Source: Parabacteroides sp. (GTDB lineage Bacteria > Bacteroidota > Bacteroidia > Bacteroidales > Tannerellaceae). From it: 15,586 nucleotides of DNA. Under the pieces are notes generated by a model, which was not told the origin of the DNA, did not search any database, and was given only the letters and a program-made list of their open reading frames with translations. The stretch lies in the NCBI GenBank assembly GCA_019411205.1, contig DXRF01000045.1, positions 1-15,586 of the forward strand. Reading direction: 5' to 3'. Below, in pieces: positions 7,302 through 15,550 of this stretch (positions are counted from its first letter, which is position 1; every line of letters begins with the position of its first letter). The translations under genes were made by a program, and so were the position numbers.

Positions 7302-8339
7302 ATGGAAAAAGAACATGTATATATGACTGTTGGTGAACCGGAAAGTTCAGTTATTCTGAAATACATCTGGGGGACTGCTTCTGAAGAAGAGAAAGCAGAG
7401 GTTGATCTTTGGCTGAAGAAACATCCAGAAAACGAGAAGGCATTATTACAAATTGCCCGTATTTATTATGTTTGCCGGACACAAGAACGGATTGTTTCTC
7501 GGGATCCTTTGAAGGCGTATTGGAAAGTTGATAAAAAGCTAAAATCTCAATCGCATTTAAAAAAGTATCAGAAAAAAGATCACTATATCATTTTTCATCG
7601 CATCGTAATAGAATTACTGAAAGTTGCAGCGATTGTATTGATCTTATTAGGCGGAAATGTCTTGTTACAAAAAGGCAATCAAAAGGATTTTCCTTTTTCA
7701 TATCAGACTTTATATGTGCCGGCTGGGCAACGAGTGGAACTGATTTTACCCGATAGTACGAAAGTATGGCTGAATGCAAACTCTAAACTGATCTATCCGA
7801 CCAGTTTTAAAGAAGAAATTCGACAGGTTGAATTGGATGGAGAGGCTTATTTTGATGTTAAGCATAATGAAGATAATCCTTTTGTTGTCAAAACCAAATC
7901 AATGAATGTGACGGTGTTGGGAACGGAATTTAATGTGTATGCTTATTCTGGTGTCGAGGAATTCAATATTGCATTATTGAAAGGAAGTGTCGAGTTGAAT
8001 TCACCGGATTGTTCCAGAAAATATAGGGTGATGGCTGGGGAGCAAGTTTTTTACAAAGAAGGAAAGTATATATCGGCTCAAATTGGTAATATGGATTATT
8101 TTAAATGGAAAGAAGGGATTCTCAGCTTTAATAACCAGCCGATACATGTAATAATCGATAAATTGCGCTTATATTATGATATCAGAATAGAAGTAGCGGA
8201 TCTACCTTTCTTGGAAGAACGCTATTCCGGTAAATTCCGCGTAAAGGAAGGTATCGAACAAGTATTGAAAGTTTTGCAGCTAGAGCATAAATTTACCTAT
8301 GTGAAAGATAATGAATTGAATCTGATAACTATAAAGTGA
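7302..8339 (+). CDS. FecR family anti-sigma factor
   Basis: A 345-residue single-pass inner-membrane anti-sigma factor. The cytoplasmic N-terminal part (about 1-100, SVILKYIWGTASEEEKAEVDLWL) binds the sigma factor in this family. The membrane segment is about 101-122. The periplasmic FecR domain (about 137-232) shows VPAGQRVELILPDSTKVWLN, ELDGEAYFDVKHNEDNPFVV and VTVLGTEFNVYAY. The C-terminal DUF4974 module (about 272-344) begins ILSFNNQPIHVIIDKL; it contacts the STN domain of the cognate TonB receptor by analogy with FecA/FecR. I prefer the ATG at 7302 over 7257, because the 15 extra residues (MLFRVSSFGICHIYR) do not look like the family start; 7323 is also possible. It is divergent from its probable sigma partner and 133 bases upstream of susC. 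Confidence 0.92.
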   Translation: MEKEHVYMTVGEPESSVILKYIWGTASEEEKAEVDLWLKKHPENEKALLQIARIYYVCRTQERIVSRDPLKAYWKVDKKLKSQSHLKKYQKKDHYIIFHRIVIELLKVAAIVLILLGGNVLLQKGNQKDFPFSYQTLYVPAGQRVELILPDSTKVWLNANSKLIYPTSFKEEIRQVELDGEAYFDVKHNEDNPFVVKTKSMNVTVLGTEFNVYAYSGVEEFNIALLKGSVELNSPDCSRKYRVMAGEQVFYKEGKYISAQIGNMDYFKWKEGILSFNNQPIHVIIDKLRLYYDIRIEVADLPFLEERYSGKFRVKEGIEQVLKVLQLEHKFTYVKDNELNLITIK

Positions 8340-8366
8340 ATTGCCTATGGAAAAAGAAATGTAGAT

Positions 8367-8405
8367 AAAACGTAAAACCGGATTATGGTTCCAGCATAAT
8401 CCGGT
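8367..8405 (-). terminator. intrinsic terminator of the antisense RNA
   Basis: On the minus strand ACCGGATTATG, loop CTGGAAC, CATAATCCGGT gives an 11-bp perfect stem directly followed by TTTTACGTTTT. On the plus strand the same hairpin follows the fecR stop by 38 bases but is trailed by GAAAATG, so it is a poor terminator in that direction. The orientation therefore argues for a minus-strand transcript. Confidence 0.65.
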
Positions 8406-8461
8406 GAAAATGTCAGCTTGTTGACATAATCAGTAATTAAATCGAGTACTAACATTTTGAT
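8367..8461 (-). ncRNA. candidate DonS-like antisense small RNA opposite the susC leader
   Basis: The minus strand of the fecR-susC gap carries a complete small transcription unit. It has an exact Bacteroides -7 box, TAACTTTG (8473-8466), a predicted start near 8458-8461, and an 11-bp perfect hairpin (8405-8395 pairing with 8388-8378 and neighbours) followed by TTTTACGTTTT (8377-8367), a good intrinsic terminator. The product would be about 90 nt, fully antisense to the untranslated leader of susC. A second small stem (8410-8415 with 8422-8427) lies inside. In Bacteroides fragilis, DonS and related cis-antisense sRNAs sit in the same place in sigma/anti-sigma PULs and repress susC expression. 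No good -33 box is seen, which is the main weakness. Confidence 0.6.
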
Positions 8462-8465
8462 ACTG

Positions 8466-8473
8466 CAAAGTTA
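8466..8473 (-). promoter_or_regulatory. antisense -7 element overlapping the susC start codon
   Basis: TAACTTTG on the minus strand is an exact TAnnTTTG match; its first base pairs with the A of the susC ATG. No TTTG is present 19-21 bases upstream, where CTAT is found instead. Polymerase or sigma binding here would physically overlap susC translation-start DNA. Confidence 0.5.
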
Positions 8474-11400
8474 TGAAAAAAAAGTGTACAGGGATAGATC
8501 ATACCCTGTTATTAAGTGAATTTAAACATACATGTAGAGTGATGAAGTTAATCTTAAGCTTTTTGTTATTATGTGTATCGACTGTCTTTTCTGAAAACGT
8601 GAGTTCCCAAATAGCCCGTGTCAATATTGTGGCAAACAAGTTGTCTATGAAGGAAATTATCAAGCAGATAGAAGACCAGACCGATTATCTTTTCGTATAC
8701 AGCAATGAGAAAGTTGATTTGAGTCATCGGGTTTCTCTCAATGCTTCGGATATTTCTGTGATTAATGTCTTGAACCGTATTTTTGAGAACTCGGATATCG
8801 GATACGCAGTGGAAGGGAATAACATCTTATTGATGAAGAAAGATGCTATTCGCCAGCAAAAAGGAAAAGTTTTGAGGGGTACAGTGAAAGATCAGAGCGG
8901 TGAGCCTGTGATTGGTGCTAATGTCGTTGTAAAAGGAACGACAAATGGTACTGTTACGGATGTGGATGGAAATTTTACATTGGAAGTTTCCAATACGGAT
9001 GTTTTACAAGTCTCATTCATTGGATATATGACACGTGAGATTCCTGTAAAAGATCGGAATATATTGAATATAAATCTGATTGAAGATACGAAAAGCTTGG
9101 ATGAGGTCGTAGTCGTAGGTTACGGAACTCAGAAAAAGGTGAATCTGACAGGTGCTGTAAATGTGATTTCCAATGAAGATTTTGAAAATCGCCAAGCTTC
9201 TACAGTTTCTCAATTATTACAGGGGGCTGCACCTGGATTTAATTTTGATATCGGTTCACAAGATGGATTCGAACCCGGAGCAACCATGAATATTTCAATT
9301 CGAGGTATGGGGTCGTTAAATGGAGGATCGCCTTATGTTGTGATTGATGGTTTTCCTGGCGACTTAAATAATTTGAATCCGGAAGATATTGAATCGGTTT
9401 CCGTTTTGAAAGATGCTGCGGCTTCCGCAATTTATGGTGCAAGAGCACCGTATGGTGTTATCTTGGTTACAACGAAGAAAGGAAAGAAGAATGAAAAAGT
9501 TAGCGTTTCTTATACTGGTAATTTGATTGTAAAGACTGCTCAAAAACTCCCGGAAAGCTTGGACTCTTATACTTGGACTCGGATCTTGAATGAGGCGGGA
9601 GATAATATGGGAGGGCATCCGTTTAGCAACGAGACCATTGACCGTGTTATAGCCTATCAAAAAGGAGATTTTGAATATATTAAAAAATCAATTCCTGATT
9701 GGCCGGAAGGGGCTACGATCTTTGGAGCAATGCCGGAAGGAAATGTTTGGAATAATGCTAATTTGAATTATGCCAATACGGATTGGTGGGATATTTATTT
9801 TGGAAACAGTGTGAACCAGAAGCACGATATTTCTCTGCATGGAGGTACGGATAAAGTCTCTTACTATTTCTCGGCCGGTTATATGGACGACAGTAGTGTG
9901 TTGAATTATGGAACGGATTATTTCAAAAGAATGAATACTTTAGGTAAAATCAGTGTAGCTATTACTGATTGGTGGGATTTCGGCTATGAAACACGTTTTG
10001 CAAAGAAGATTAGGGAGAAACCGAATATGACAAAAGAAGGGGATTATTCTTTTATGTATCGTCATATTTCTAGAAACTATCCGATCACACCTCTCTATGA
10101 TGGATATGGAAATTATATGTTTGAATCTCATATCCCTTCGATTGAGGCGGGAACCGATAAGCAGGACGATATTGATTTCTGGAATAATTTTCGGATGGAA
10201 ATTCGCCCTCTGAAAGGATGGAAAATAAATGCGGATTTTGCGTATAATGTATATAATCAAGAAATCTCTGAAGTTGAAAAGTATGTTTATACTTACGATA
10301 TTAATAATCAACCGTATGAAAACGGCATAAGCATCCCGAACAATTTGACTCGAAGAAAGTATATCAAAAAATACTGGACAACCAATATTTATTCTTCATA
10401 CGATTTTAATATCAATGAAGATCACAATTTCACAATATTGGCAGGTATGCAGTTTGAAAGAGGAGACGAATCTTGGGTACAGGGGTATAAAACTGATCTT
10501 ATTTCAGAAAAAGTTCCGTCATTCCCAACAGCAACAGGAGATGCCTTATTGTCGGAGGCTTTAGCTCATAATGCAACGGAAAGCTATTTCGCAAGATTAA
10601 ACTACAATTATAAGGAAAAGTATCTGTTCGAAGCTAATGTTCGTTATGATGGTTCGTATGTTTTCCGTAAAGGAAAAAGATGGGGAACATTTCCTTCATT
10701 TTCTATTGGTTGGAACTTGTATAATGAATCTTTCTGGAAGAATATCGAACCTTATATTAATACAATGAAGGTTCGTGCCTCTTGGGGACAGTTGGGTAAC
10801 CAGAATATATCTCCGTATGGCGACCTTGAATTAATCCCAATATCGGCAAATAAATTAAATTGGATATTTAATTATGGATCTACTAAGCCGGTTGGATATA
10901 CTTCTGGTCCGAGTTTGGTAAATAGAAACCTCACTTGGGAAACAGCTACGACTACTAATGTCGGAGTGGATTTGTCTTTCTTGAATAATCGTTTGTCTGC
11001 TACGGCAGATTGGTTTGAAAGAAGAACGACAGATATGGTTGGTCCGTCTCAGGCAATGCCAGGTGTTTTAGGTGCTAATGTTCCAAAAGAAAATAACTCG
11101 ACTTTGAGGACTCGGGGATGGGAAATCAGTTTGAACTGGAAGCATGCGTTAGACAATGGTTGGGCTTATAATATCGGTGTTAGTTTATATGATTATAAAT
11201 CTGTTGTTACGAAATATTTTAATCCGACCGGAACTTTGTCGACTTGGTATGAAGGAGCGGAAGTTGGTGATATCTGGGGGTATACAGTCAATGATTTGTT
11301 CCGTACGAAAGATGAACTGGATTCATATCTTTCTAAAGTCGACTTGACTCATATCGCTGCAAACTGGAATACTGGAGACTTAAAATACGAAGATATCAAT

Positions 11401-12063
11401 AATGATGGTAAGGTGAACAACGGTACGAATACGATCGGAGACCATGGTGATTTGTCTGTTATCGGTAATGATCAGCCTCATTATCAGTATACGATTAATG
11501 GGGGAGTCTCTTATAAAGGATTCGATTTCTCGATGCTTTGGAGAGGGGTCGGTAAGAAAGATATGTATTTTTATCGTATGTCTAATATCTTTTGGGGATT
11601 CACCAACGGTTGGTGGGAATCTTGCCTGACTCCTGGACATCTGGACTATTTTAGAGATCAACCGGGTACAAAGTACAGTGGACTGTATGAAGGAGATGCT
11701 AATATAAATACGGATGCTTATTGGCCCAGACCATATTTGAATAATACTGAAGAAGCTAAAAATAAAAACAATGCGAATACGCGTTATTTACAAAATGCAG
11801 CTTATTTGCGTTTGCAGAATATTCAGTTAGGCTATAGTTTTCCTCGCAGTATCACATCTAAAATGCATTTGGAAAAACTGAGAATCTACTTTTCTGGTGA
11901 AAATTTGTTGACATTCTCAAAATTGCCGAATGGGATAGATCCGGTAGCACCTGTAGGTTTTCCTGAAGGCGGAAATGGCGGATATTTCGGAACTGCTGGT
12001 TCGGGACGTTTGACCTATGGTGCTGATAGAATCTATTCTATTGGTTTGACTGTAACTTATTAA
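8473..12063 (+). CDS. SusC/RagA family TonB-linked outer membrane transporter with STN signalling domain
   Basis: A 1196-residue outer-membrane transporter for a glycan ligand captured with SusD. After the signal region come a secretin/TonB short N-terminal (STN) domain (about 50-122, KLSMKEIIKQIEDQTDYLF), which makes this a signalling receptor able to talk to FecR, and a carboxypeptidase regulatory-like domain (about 134-205, RGTVKDQSGEPVIGANVVVKG). The SusC signature LDEVVVVGYGTQKKVNLTGA (209-228) follows, then the plug with SIRGMGSLNGG and YGARAPYGVILVTTKKG (about 275-337), and the beta-barrel to the C-terminus GLTVTY. The ATG at 8473 leaves about 23 residues before a second start, M24 (8542), which gives a tidier signal peptide (MKLILSFLLLCVS). 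Both are open. susD follows after 26 bases. Confidence 0.95.
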   Translation: MKKKCTGIDHTLLLSEFKHTCRVMKLILSFLLLCVSTVFSENVSSQIARVNIVANKLSMKEIIKQIEDQTDYLFVYSNEKVDLSHRVSLNASDISVINVLNRIFENSDIGYAVEGNNILLMKKDAIRQQKGKVLRGTVKDQSGEPVIGANVVVKGTTNGTVTDVDGNFTLEVSNTDVLQVSFIGYMTREIPVKDRNILNINLIEDTKSLDEVVVVGYGTQKKVNLTGAVNVISNEDFENRQASTVSQLLQGAAPGFNFDIGSQDGFEPGATMNISIRGMGSLNGGSPYVVIDGFPGDLNNLNPEDIESVSVLKDAAASAIYGARAPYGVILVTTKKGKKNEKVSVSYTGNLIVKTAQKLPESLDSYTWTRILNEAGDNMGGHPFSNETIDRVIAYQKGDFEYIKKSIPDWPEGATIFGAMPEGNVWNNANLNYANTDWWDIYFGNSVNQKHDISLHGGTDKVSYYFSAGYMDDSSVLNYGTDYFKRMNTLGKISVAITDWWDFGYETRFAKKIREKPNMTKEGDYSFMYRHISRNYPITPLYDGYGNYMFESHIPSIEAGTDKQDDIDFWNNFRMEIRPLKGWKINADFAYNVYNQEISEVEKYVYTYDINNQPYENGISIPNNLTRRKYIKKYWTTNIYSSYDFNINEDHNFTILAGMQFERGDESWVQGYKTDLISEKVPSFPTATGDALLSEALAHNATESYFARLNYNYKEKYLFEANVRYDGSYVFRKGKRWGTFPSFSIGWNLYNESFWKNIEPYINTMKVRASWGQLGNQNISPYGDLELIPISANKLNWIFNYGSTKPVGYTSGPSLVNRNLTWETATTTNVGVDLSFLNNRLSATADWFERRTTDMVGPSQAMPGVLGANVPKENNSTLRTRGWEISLNWKHALDNGWAYNIGVSLYDYKSVVTKYFNPTGTLSTWYEGAEVGDIWGYTVNDLFRTKDELDSYLSKVDLTHIAANWNTGDLKYEDINNDGKVNNGTNTIGDHGDLSVIGNDQPHYQYTINGGVSYKGFDFSMLWRGVGKKDMYFYRMSNIFWGFTNGWWESCLTPGHLDYFRDQPGTKYSGLYEGDANINTDAYWPRPYLNNTEEAKNKNNANTRYLQNAAYLRLQNIQLGYSFPRSITSKMHLEKLRIYFSGENLLTFSKLPNGIDPVAPVGFPEGGNGGYFGTAGSGRLTYGADRIYSIGLTVTY

Positions 12064-12075
12064 GTTTAATTTATT

Positions 12076-12081
12076 AAGGAG
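12076..12081 (+). promoter_or_regulatory. Shine-Dalgarno-like site of susD
   Basis: AAGGAG lies 8 bases before the susD ATG at 12090, a strong match for a phylum in which most genes lack one. It may keep SusD output high relative to the long susC upstream of it. Confidence 0.5.
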
Positions 12082-12089
12082 AAAAGATT

Positions 12090-13799
12090 ATGAAACGATT
12101 CATATTGACAGCGGTCTCATTTATGACATTATTGTGTTCATGTGAGAATTTTATTGATTTGCAGCCGATGGATAAAATTACGATGGATGATTATTGGAGC
12201 ACTTCGACCGAGTTGGAATATTATACACGGCAATTTTACCCTTCATTTTGTCCTTGGACACAGATGGTTGCGGAGATGGCAACGGATAATGATGATATGA
12301 TAACCGGCAGTCCGAGTGTAATTATGAATGGAGTTCGTTCAAAAACTACCGGTAATTGGACTGGAGAATGGACAAGCATCCGTAATGTAAATATCTTCTT
12401 TGAACATTATACGAAATGTCAAAGCGGATATGATGCATATAAGCAGTATTTGGGAGAGGCCTATTTTTTTCGTGCTTGGTTTTATTTTAATTTATTGAAG
12501 AAATACGGGGATGTTCCCTGGTATTCACATGTGATAGAAATGGACGATACCGAAGAGTTGATGCGTCCGAGGGATTCTCGTTTGTTGATAGCTGATTCGA
12601 TATTGGCAGACCTTGATAATGCCATTACGCATCTTGAGTTGAGAAAAGATGTCGGGAATAACCGGATTAATAAAGAAGCTGCGTTGGCGTTTAAGACCCG
12701 TGTCGCTTTATTTGAAGGTTCTTGGCAGAAATACCATGCAAATACGGATTTTGGAACTGTCGGAGCTGATCCGACCAAATATTTTAAAATTTGTGTGGAA
12801 GCGGCGGAAGAACTGATGAAGGGAGATTATAAAGTCGGTATTTATAATACGGGAAATCCGGATGAAGACTATTATAAATTGTTTGGTTTCGATAATATGT
12901 CGGATGTAAATGAAGTGCTTCTTTATCGTGCTTTCAATGCTGCGGAGGGGGCTGGCAATTCGACTCAGGGATTTATTACTTATAACAGCAACTCAAAAGG
13001 GATTACTTGGGAACTTGTTTCCTCCTATTTAGGTAAAAACGGTAAGCCGTATGACTATTTGAACACTGCGGCAGTGAATAAGGGGAATGCATTCCTGACG
13101 AAGATCGCAGAAGATTGTGACGTTCGCTTAAAATCGACTGTTTGGATTCCTGGCGATTTGATGTCTGTAGGAGAGAATGCCTATTTTAGTGGCCCGACCA
13201 TTGAAGGTGGCGCCTTACAATTATGTCCGACAGGTTTCCAGGTAAAAAAGACTGCAAATCCAAATTCCCCGGCTGCCGGAAAATCTTGGGAAACACAGGC
13301 CGAAACTGGACTTATTCTGTTGCGTTATGGTGAAGTCCTGCTCAATTATGCAGAAGCCAAATGTGAATTGGATAATTCAGTTGCATACGAAGCTTTGAAT
13401 TTGTTGAGGAAACGTGCCGGAATGCCTGATTTTTCCGTGAATGCACAAAGCTTAGATAAGAATAAGGTGGACTATGGGTATTCCATTACGGATGAATTAT
13501 ATGAGATCCGAAGGGAAAGAAGAGTGGAAATGGCTTTGGAAGGACAACGGGATGAAGATTATATGAGATGGGCGGCAAGTGCGCTCTTTAAAAATAAACG
13601 GCCGAAAGGATATCCCGTTGATTTGGCTCAAAATCCTAATTTCAGTTCAAAGGTAGACGAAAATGGGTTGATTGACTATTATAAAGGTGTAATGCCTAGT
13701 GGCTATCAATTTAGAGATAAACAGGATTATTTGTATTCTATTCCGCAGGATGAATTAACATTAAATCCGAATCTGAAACAAAATCCAGGATGGAATTAA
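12090..13799 (+). CDS. SusD/RagB family glycan-binding outer membrane lipoprotein
   Basis: A 569-residue surface lipoprotein that caps the SusC barrel and delivers oligosaccharide to it. The N-terminus MKRFILTAVSFMTLLCSC has a lipobox ending at C18 (L-C-S-C), followed by ENFIDLQPMDKI, a typical SusD opening. The SusD-like N-terminal helical region includes YLGEAYFFRAWFYFNLLKKY with GDVPW (about 118-145). The C-terminal SusD/RagB domain shows LLRYGEVLLNYAEAKCEL (about 409-426) and YEIRRERRVEMALEGQRDED (about 470-489), both strongly conserved in the family. The end ELTLNPNLKQNPGWN is also the usual SusD finish. Length fits the family. It lies 26 bases after susC and 18 bases before the glycosidase-like gene, indicating one transcript. 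Confidence 0.95.
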   Translation: MKRFILTAVSFMTLLCSCENFIDLQPMDKITMDDYWSTSTELEYYTRQFYPSFCPWTQMVAEMATDNDDMITGSPSVIMNGVRSKTTGNWTGEWTSIRNVNIFFEHYTKCQSGYDAYKQYLGEAYFFRAWFYFNLLKKYGDVPWYSHVIEMDDTEELMRPRDSRLLIADSILADLDNAITHLELRKDVGNNRINKEAALAFKTRVALFEGSWQKYHANTDFGTVGADPTKYFKICVEAAEELMKGDYKVGIYNTGNPDEDYYKLFGFDNMSDVNEVLLYRAFNAAEGAGNSTQGFITYNSNSKGITWELVSSYLGKNGKPYDYLNTAAVNKGNAFLTKIAEDCDVRLKSTVWIPGDLMSVGENAYFSGPTIEGGALQLCPTGFQVKKTANPNSPAAGKSWETQAETGLILLRYGEVLLNYAEAKCELDNSVAYEALNLLRKRAGMPDFSVNAQSLDKNKVDYGYSITDELYEIRRERRVEMALEGQRDEDYMRWAASALFKNKRPKGYPVDLAQNPNFSSKVDENGLIDYYKGVMPSGYQFRDKQDYLYSIPQDELTLNPNLKQNPGWN

Positions 13800-13817
13800 T
13801 CATTAAATTGTGATATT

Positions 13818-15035
13818 ATGAAAAACAAATCGAGTTGGTTGATGTTTTGCACTATGTGCATGTGTTTATTGATGTGTGGATGCCTGAATGTGCAGGCGAA
13901 GAAAAATGGGGAAAAGGAGGTGCATGCCAATGTCGTCCCCGAGTATTATGTGGCGGCTTATATCTGGCCTTCTTGCCATGATGATCCGATGGGACATGAA
14001 GTGCTATGGCCGGAAGGAACTGGAGAGTGGGAAATTATCAAAAAAGGAAATCCTCGTTTTGAAGGACATTATCAGCCGAAAGTACCTTTGTGGGGATACG
14101 AGCTGGACAATGATCCTCAAGTAATGGAGAAATGGATCGATGCTGCTACCGACCACGGTGTGAATACGTTTATATTCGACTGGTACTGGTTCAATAACGG
14201 TCCGTTTCTGGAAGGTTGCTTGAATGATGGTTTCCTGAAAGCTAAGAATAATCATAAAATGAATTTCTATATCATGTGGGCAGACCACGATGTGGCACGA
14301 AACTACTGGAATGTACATCGTTACAAAGATGATAACTCTCGTTTATGGGATGGAGCGATCGATTGGGAAAATTTCCGGATAGTAGTAAAACGCGTGATCG
14401 AACAGTATTTCAAACAACCGAATTATCTGAAATTGGATGGTAAGCCAGTATTCTCTGTTTTTAGTTTGGATAATTTGATTAAGACATTTGGTAGTTTGGA
14501 GGAAACTCGTAAAGGTCTGGAATATTTTAAGGAAGAAGTAAAAAAGGCTGGATTTCCAGGGTTGCATATCCAGTTGATGGCGGGTGGTGTACCGAATGAA
14601 GGTTTATTGAAGAAAATTGAAATGTTGGATATAAATAGTTTAACACAATATAATTGGGGCGGTCCGCATCCTCAAGATTATGTTCGTTGGGGTACGGAAG
14701 CGTTGGAACGTCTTCAGAAATGGGATGAAGCGGTTTCTATCCCTTATTTCCCGAATGCCTCTATTGGTTGGGATGATACGCCTCGTTTTCCTCATAAGAC
14801 TCAAAAAGATGTTGTTCATCTCAACCAATCCCCGCAAAGTTTTGCAGCTTTTTTGCAAAAAGCGAAAGAATATTGTGACAAACATCCTGACCAGCCGAAG
14901 CTGATTACGGTTTATGCTTGGAACGAATGGGTGGAAGGTGCTTACCTGCTGCCGGATATGAAATATGGTTTCGATTATCTGAATGCAGTAAAAGATGTGA
15001 TGGTTGATGGTAAATATGAGAAATACACCAAATAG
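13818..15035 (+). CDS. secreted GH99-like / WbsX-type glycan-active enzyme
   Basis: A 405-residue exported protein of the glycoside hydrolase family 99-like (WbsX, GH71/99-related) group. The leader MKNKSSWLMFCTMCMCLLMC ends either in a lipobox-like L-M-C-G-C22 or in a signal peptidase I site after VQA (27). The domain starts at VVPEYYVAAYIWPSCHDDP (39-57) and includes YQPKVPLWGYE, GVNTFIFDWYWFNNGPFLEG (114-133) and FYIMWADHD. It ends in the key motif WNEWVEG with E370 and E373, followed by YLLPD. The E-x-x-E spacing matches the two catalytic glutamates of GH99 endo-mannosidases, which use an epoxide intermediate. Substrate is unknown; cleavage of a manno- or related glycan is inference. It is the only enzyme visible in this locus and follows susD by 18 bases. 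Confidence 0.82.
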   Translation: MKNKSSWLMFCTMCMCLLMCGCLNVQAKKNGEKEVHANVVPEYYVAAYIWPSCHDDPMGHEVLWPEGTGEWEIIKKGNPRFEGHYQPKVPLWGYELDNDPQVMEKWIDAATDHGVNTFIFDWYWFNNGPFLEGCLNDGFLKAKNNHKMNFYIMWADHDVARNYWNVHRYKDDNSRLWDGAIDWENFRIVVKRVIEQYFKQPNYLKLDGKPVFSVFSLDNLIKTFGSLEETRKGLEYFKEEVKKAGFPGLHIQLMAGGVPNEGLLKKIEMLDINSLTQYNWGGPHPQDYVRWGTEALERLQKWDEAVSIPYFPNASIGWDDTPRFPHKTQKDVVHLNQSPQSFAAFLQKAKEYCDKHPDQPKLITVYAWNEWVEGAYLLPDMKYGFDYLNAVKDVMVDGKYEKYTK

Positions 15036-15060
15036 TTGATATTTGGATAATTATTTTTTG

Positions 15061-15101
15061 CCCTTGCAGATATCCGGCTTTGGGGACGGTATTTGTAAGG
15101 G
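15061..15101 (+). terminator. hairpin after the PUL operon, possible 3' end of the transcript
   Basis: CCCTTGCAGATATC (15061-15074) pairs with GGTATTTGTAAGGG (15088-15101): 14 bp including three G-U pairs, around a 13-base loop, 25 bases after the last stop codon. The G-U pairs form only in the plus-strand RNA, so it is more likely to act there. No U tract follows, so it may be an RNA-stabilising 3' hairpin or a processing site rather than a classic terminator. Confidence 0.45.
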
Positions 15102-15133
15102 CTATCCGGAAATGATCTAAATCGGTTTTGAGA

Positions 15134-15240
15134 TGGTTTTAGAGCCTGTTTGAATTTTGCTCGACACTGTTTTGCTGTTTGTTTTCGAGGATATTTATCT
15201 GTTTTCATTATCGATGACAATACGAAGGTAGGGCCTCGTT
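15134..15240. repeat. possible dispersed repeat or insertion-sequence end
   Basis: The segment beginning AGAGCCTGTTTGAATTTTGC and ending near GGGCCTCGTTACAGG resembles sequence I associate with recurrent noncoding repeats or insertion-element ends in Bacteroides and Parabacteroides. This is memory-based; no paired terminal repeat or target duplication is visible in the window. Confidence 0.25.
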
Positions 15241-15324
15241 ACAGGCAGGAATACAGTTTCGGGAATATCGGCGAATATCGGTGCGGAAACGGGGGGAAAC
15301 AGGTAGAATATAGATGCCATTATG

Positions 15325-15356
15325 TTTGGAAAATCAGTAATTATTGCTTATCTTTA
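15325..15356 (+). promoter_or_regulatory. Bacteroides-type promoter pointing out of the window
   Basis: TTTG (15325-15328), 20 bases, TATCTTTA (15349-15356). The spacing and -7 sequence are identical to the promoter proposed for the cardiolipin synthase gene. The start would be near 15363. An overlapping exact -7 box, TATGTTTG (15321-15328), lacks a -33 partner. The transcript would run into the hairpins at 15480-15540. Confidence 0.45.
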
Positions 15357-15479
15357 TAGAGCAATGAAACGATGGGGATTATGATGCAGAATGGGTTCGA
15401 AGTCAAGAGTTATGGGTGAGCCTTGAAATAATAAGGGACTTCTGTGTACGAAGCAAGGGACTTTGGCGTGTCAAACTAC

Positions 15480-15550
15480 GAAGTTCGGGAAGTAAAAGCC
15501 CGGACTTCCGGATGCGAGAGAAGGGATTTTTCTCGCATCTGTCGTGTTTT
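15480..15550 (+). terminator. tandem hairpins followed by a T run
   Basis: Hairpin one: GAAGTTCGGG (15480-15489) with CCCGGACTTC (15499-15508), 10 bp with one G-U, 9-base loop. Hairpin two: GATGCGAGA (15511-15519) with TCTCGCATC (15531-15539), 9 bp perfect, followed by TGTCGTGTTTTT. Together they could end the short transcript starting near 15363. The T run begins some 8 bases after the stem, which weakens the second as an intrinsic terminator. Confidence 0.4.

Noticed and set aside
8421..8426. TTGACA as a possible -35 box for susC
   Set aside because: Bacteroides primary promoters do not use TTGACA, and no -10 partner is present. It is also part of a small stem in the antisense RNA.
15150..15359. 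69-codon plus-strand frame, and the overlapping 81-codon minus-strand frame at 14975-15220
   Set aside because: No domain or hydrophobic pattern is visible. The minus frame overlaps the end of the glycosidase-like gene, and both cross a probable repeat remnant.
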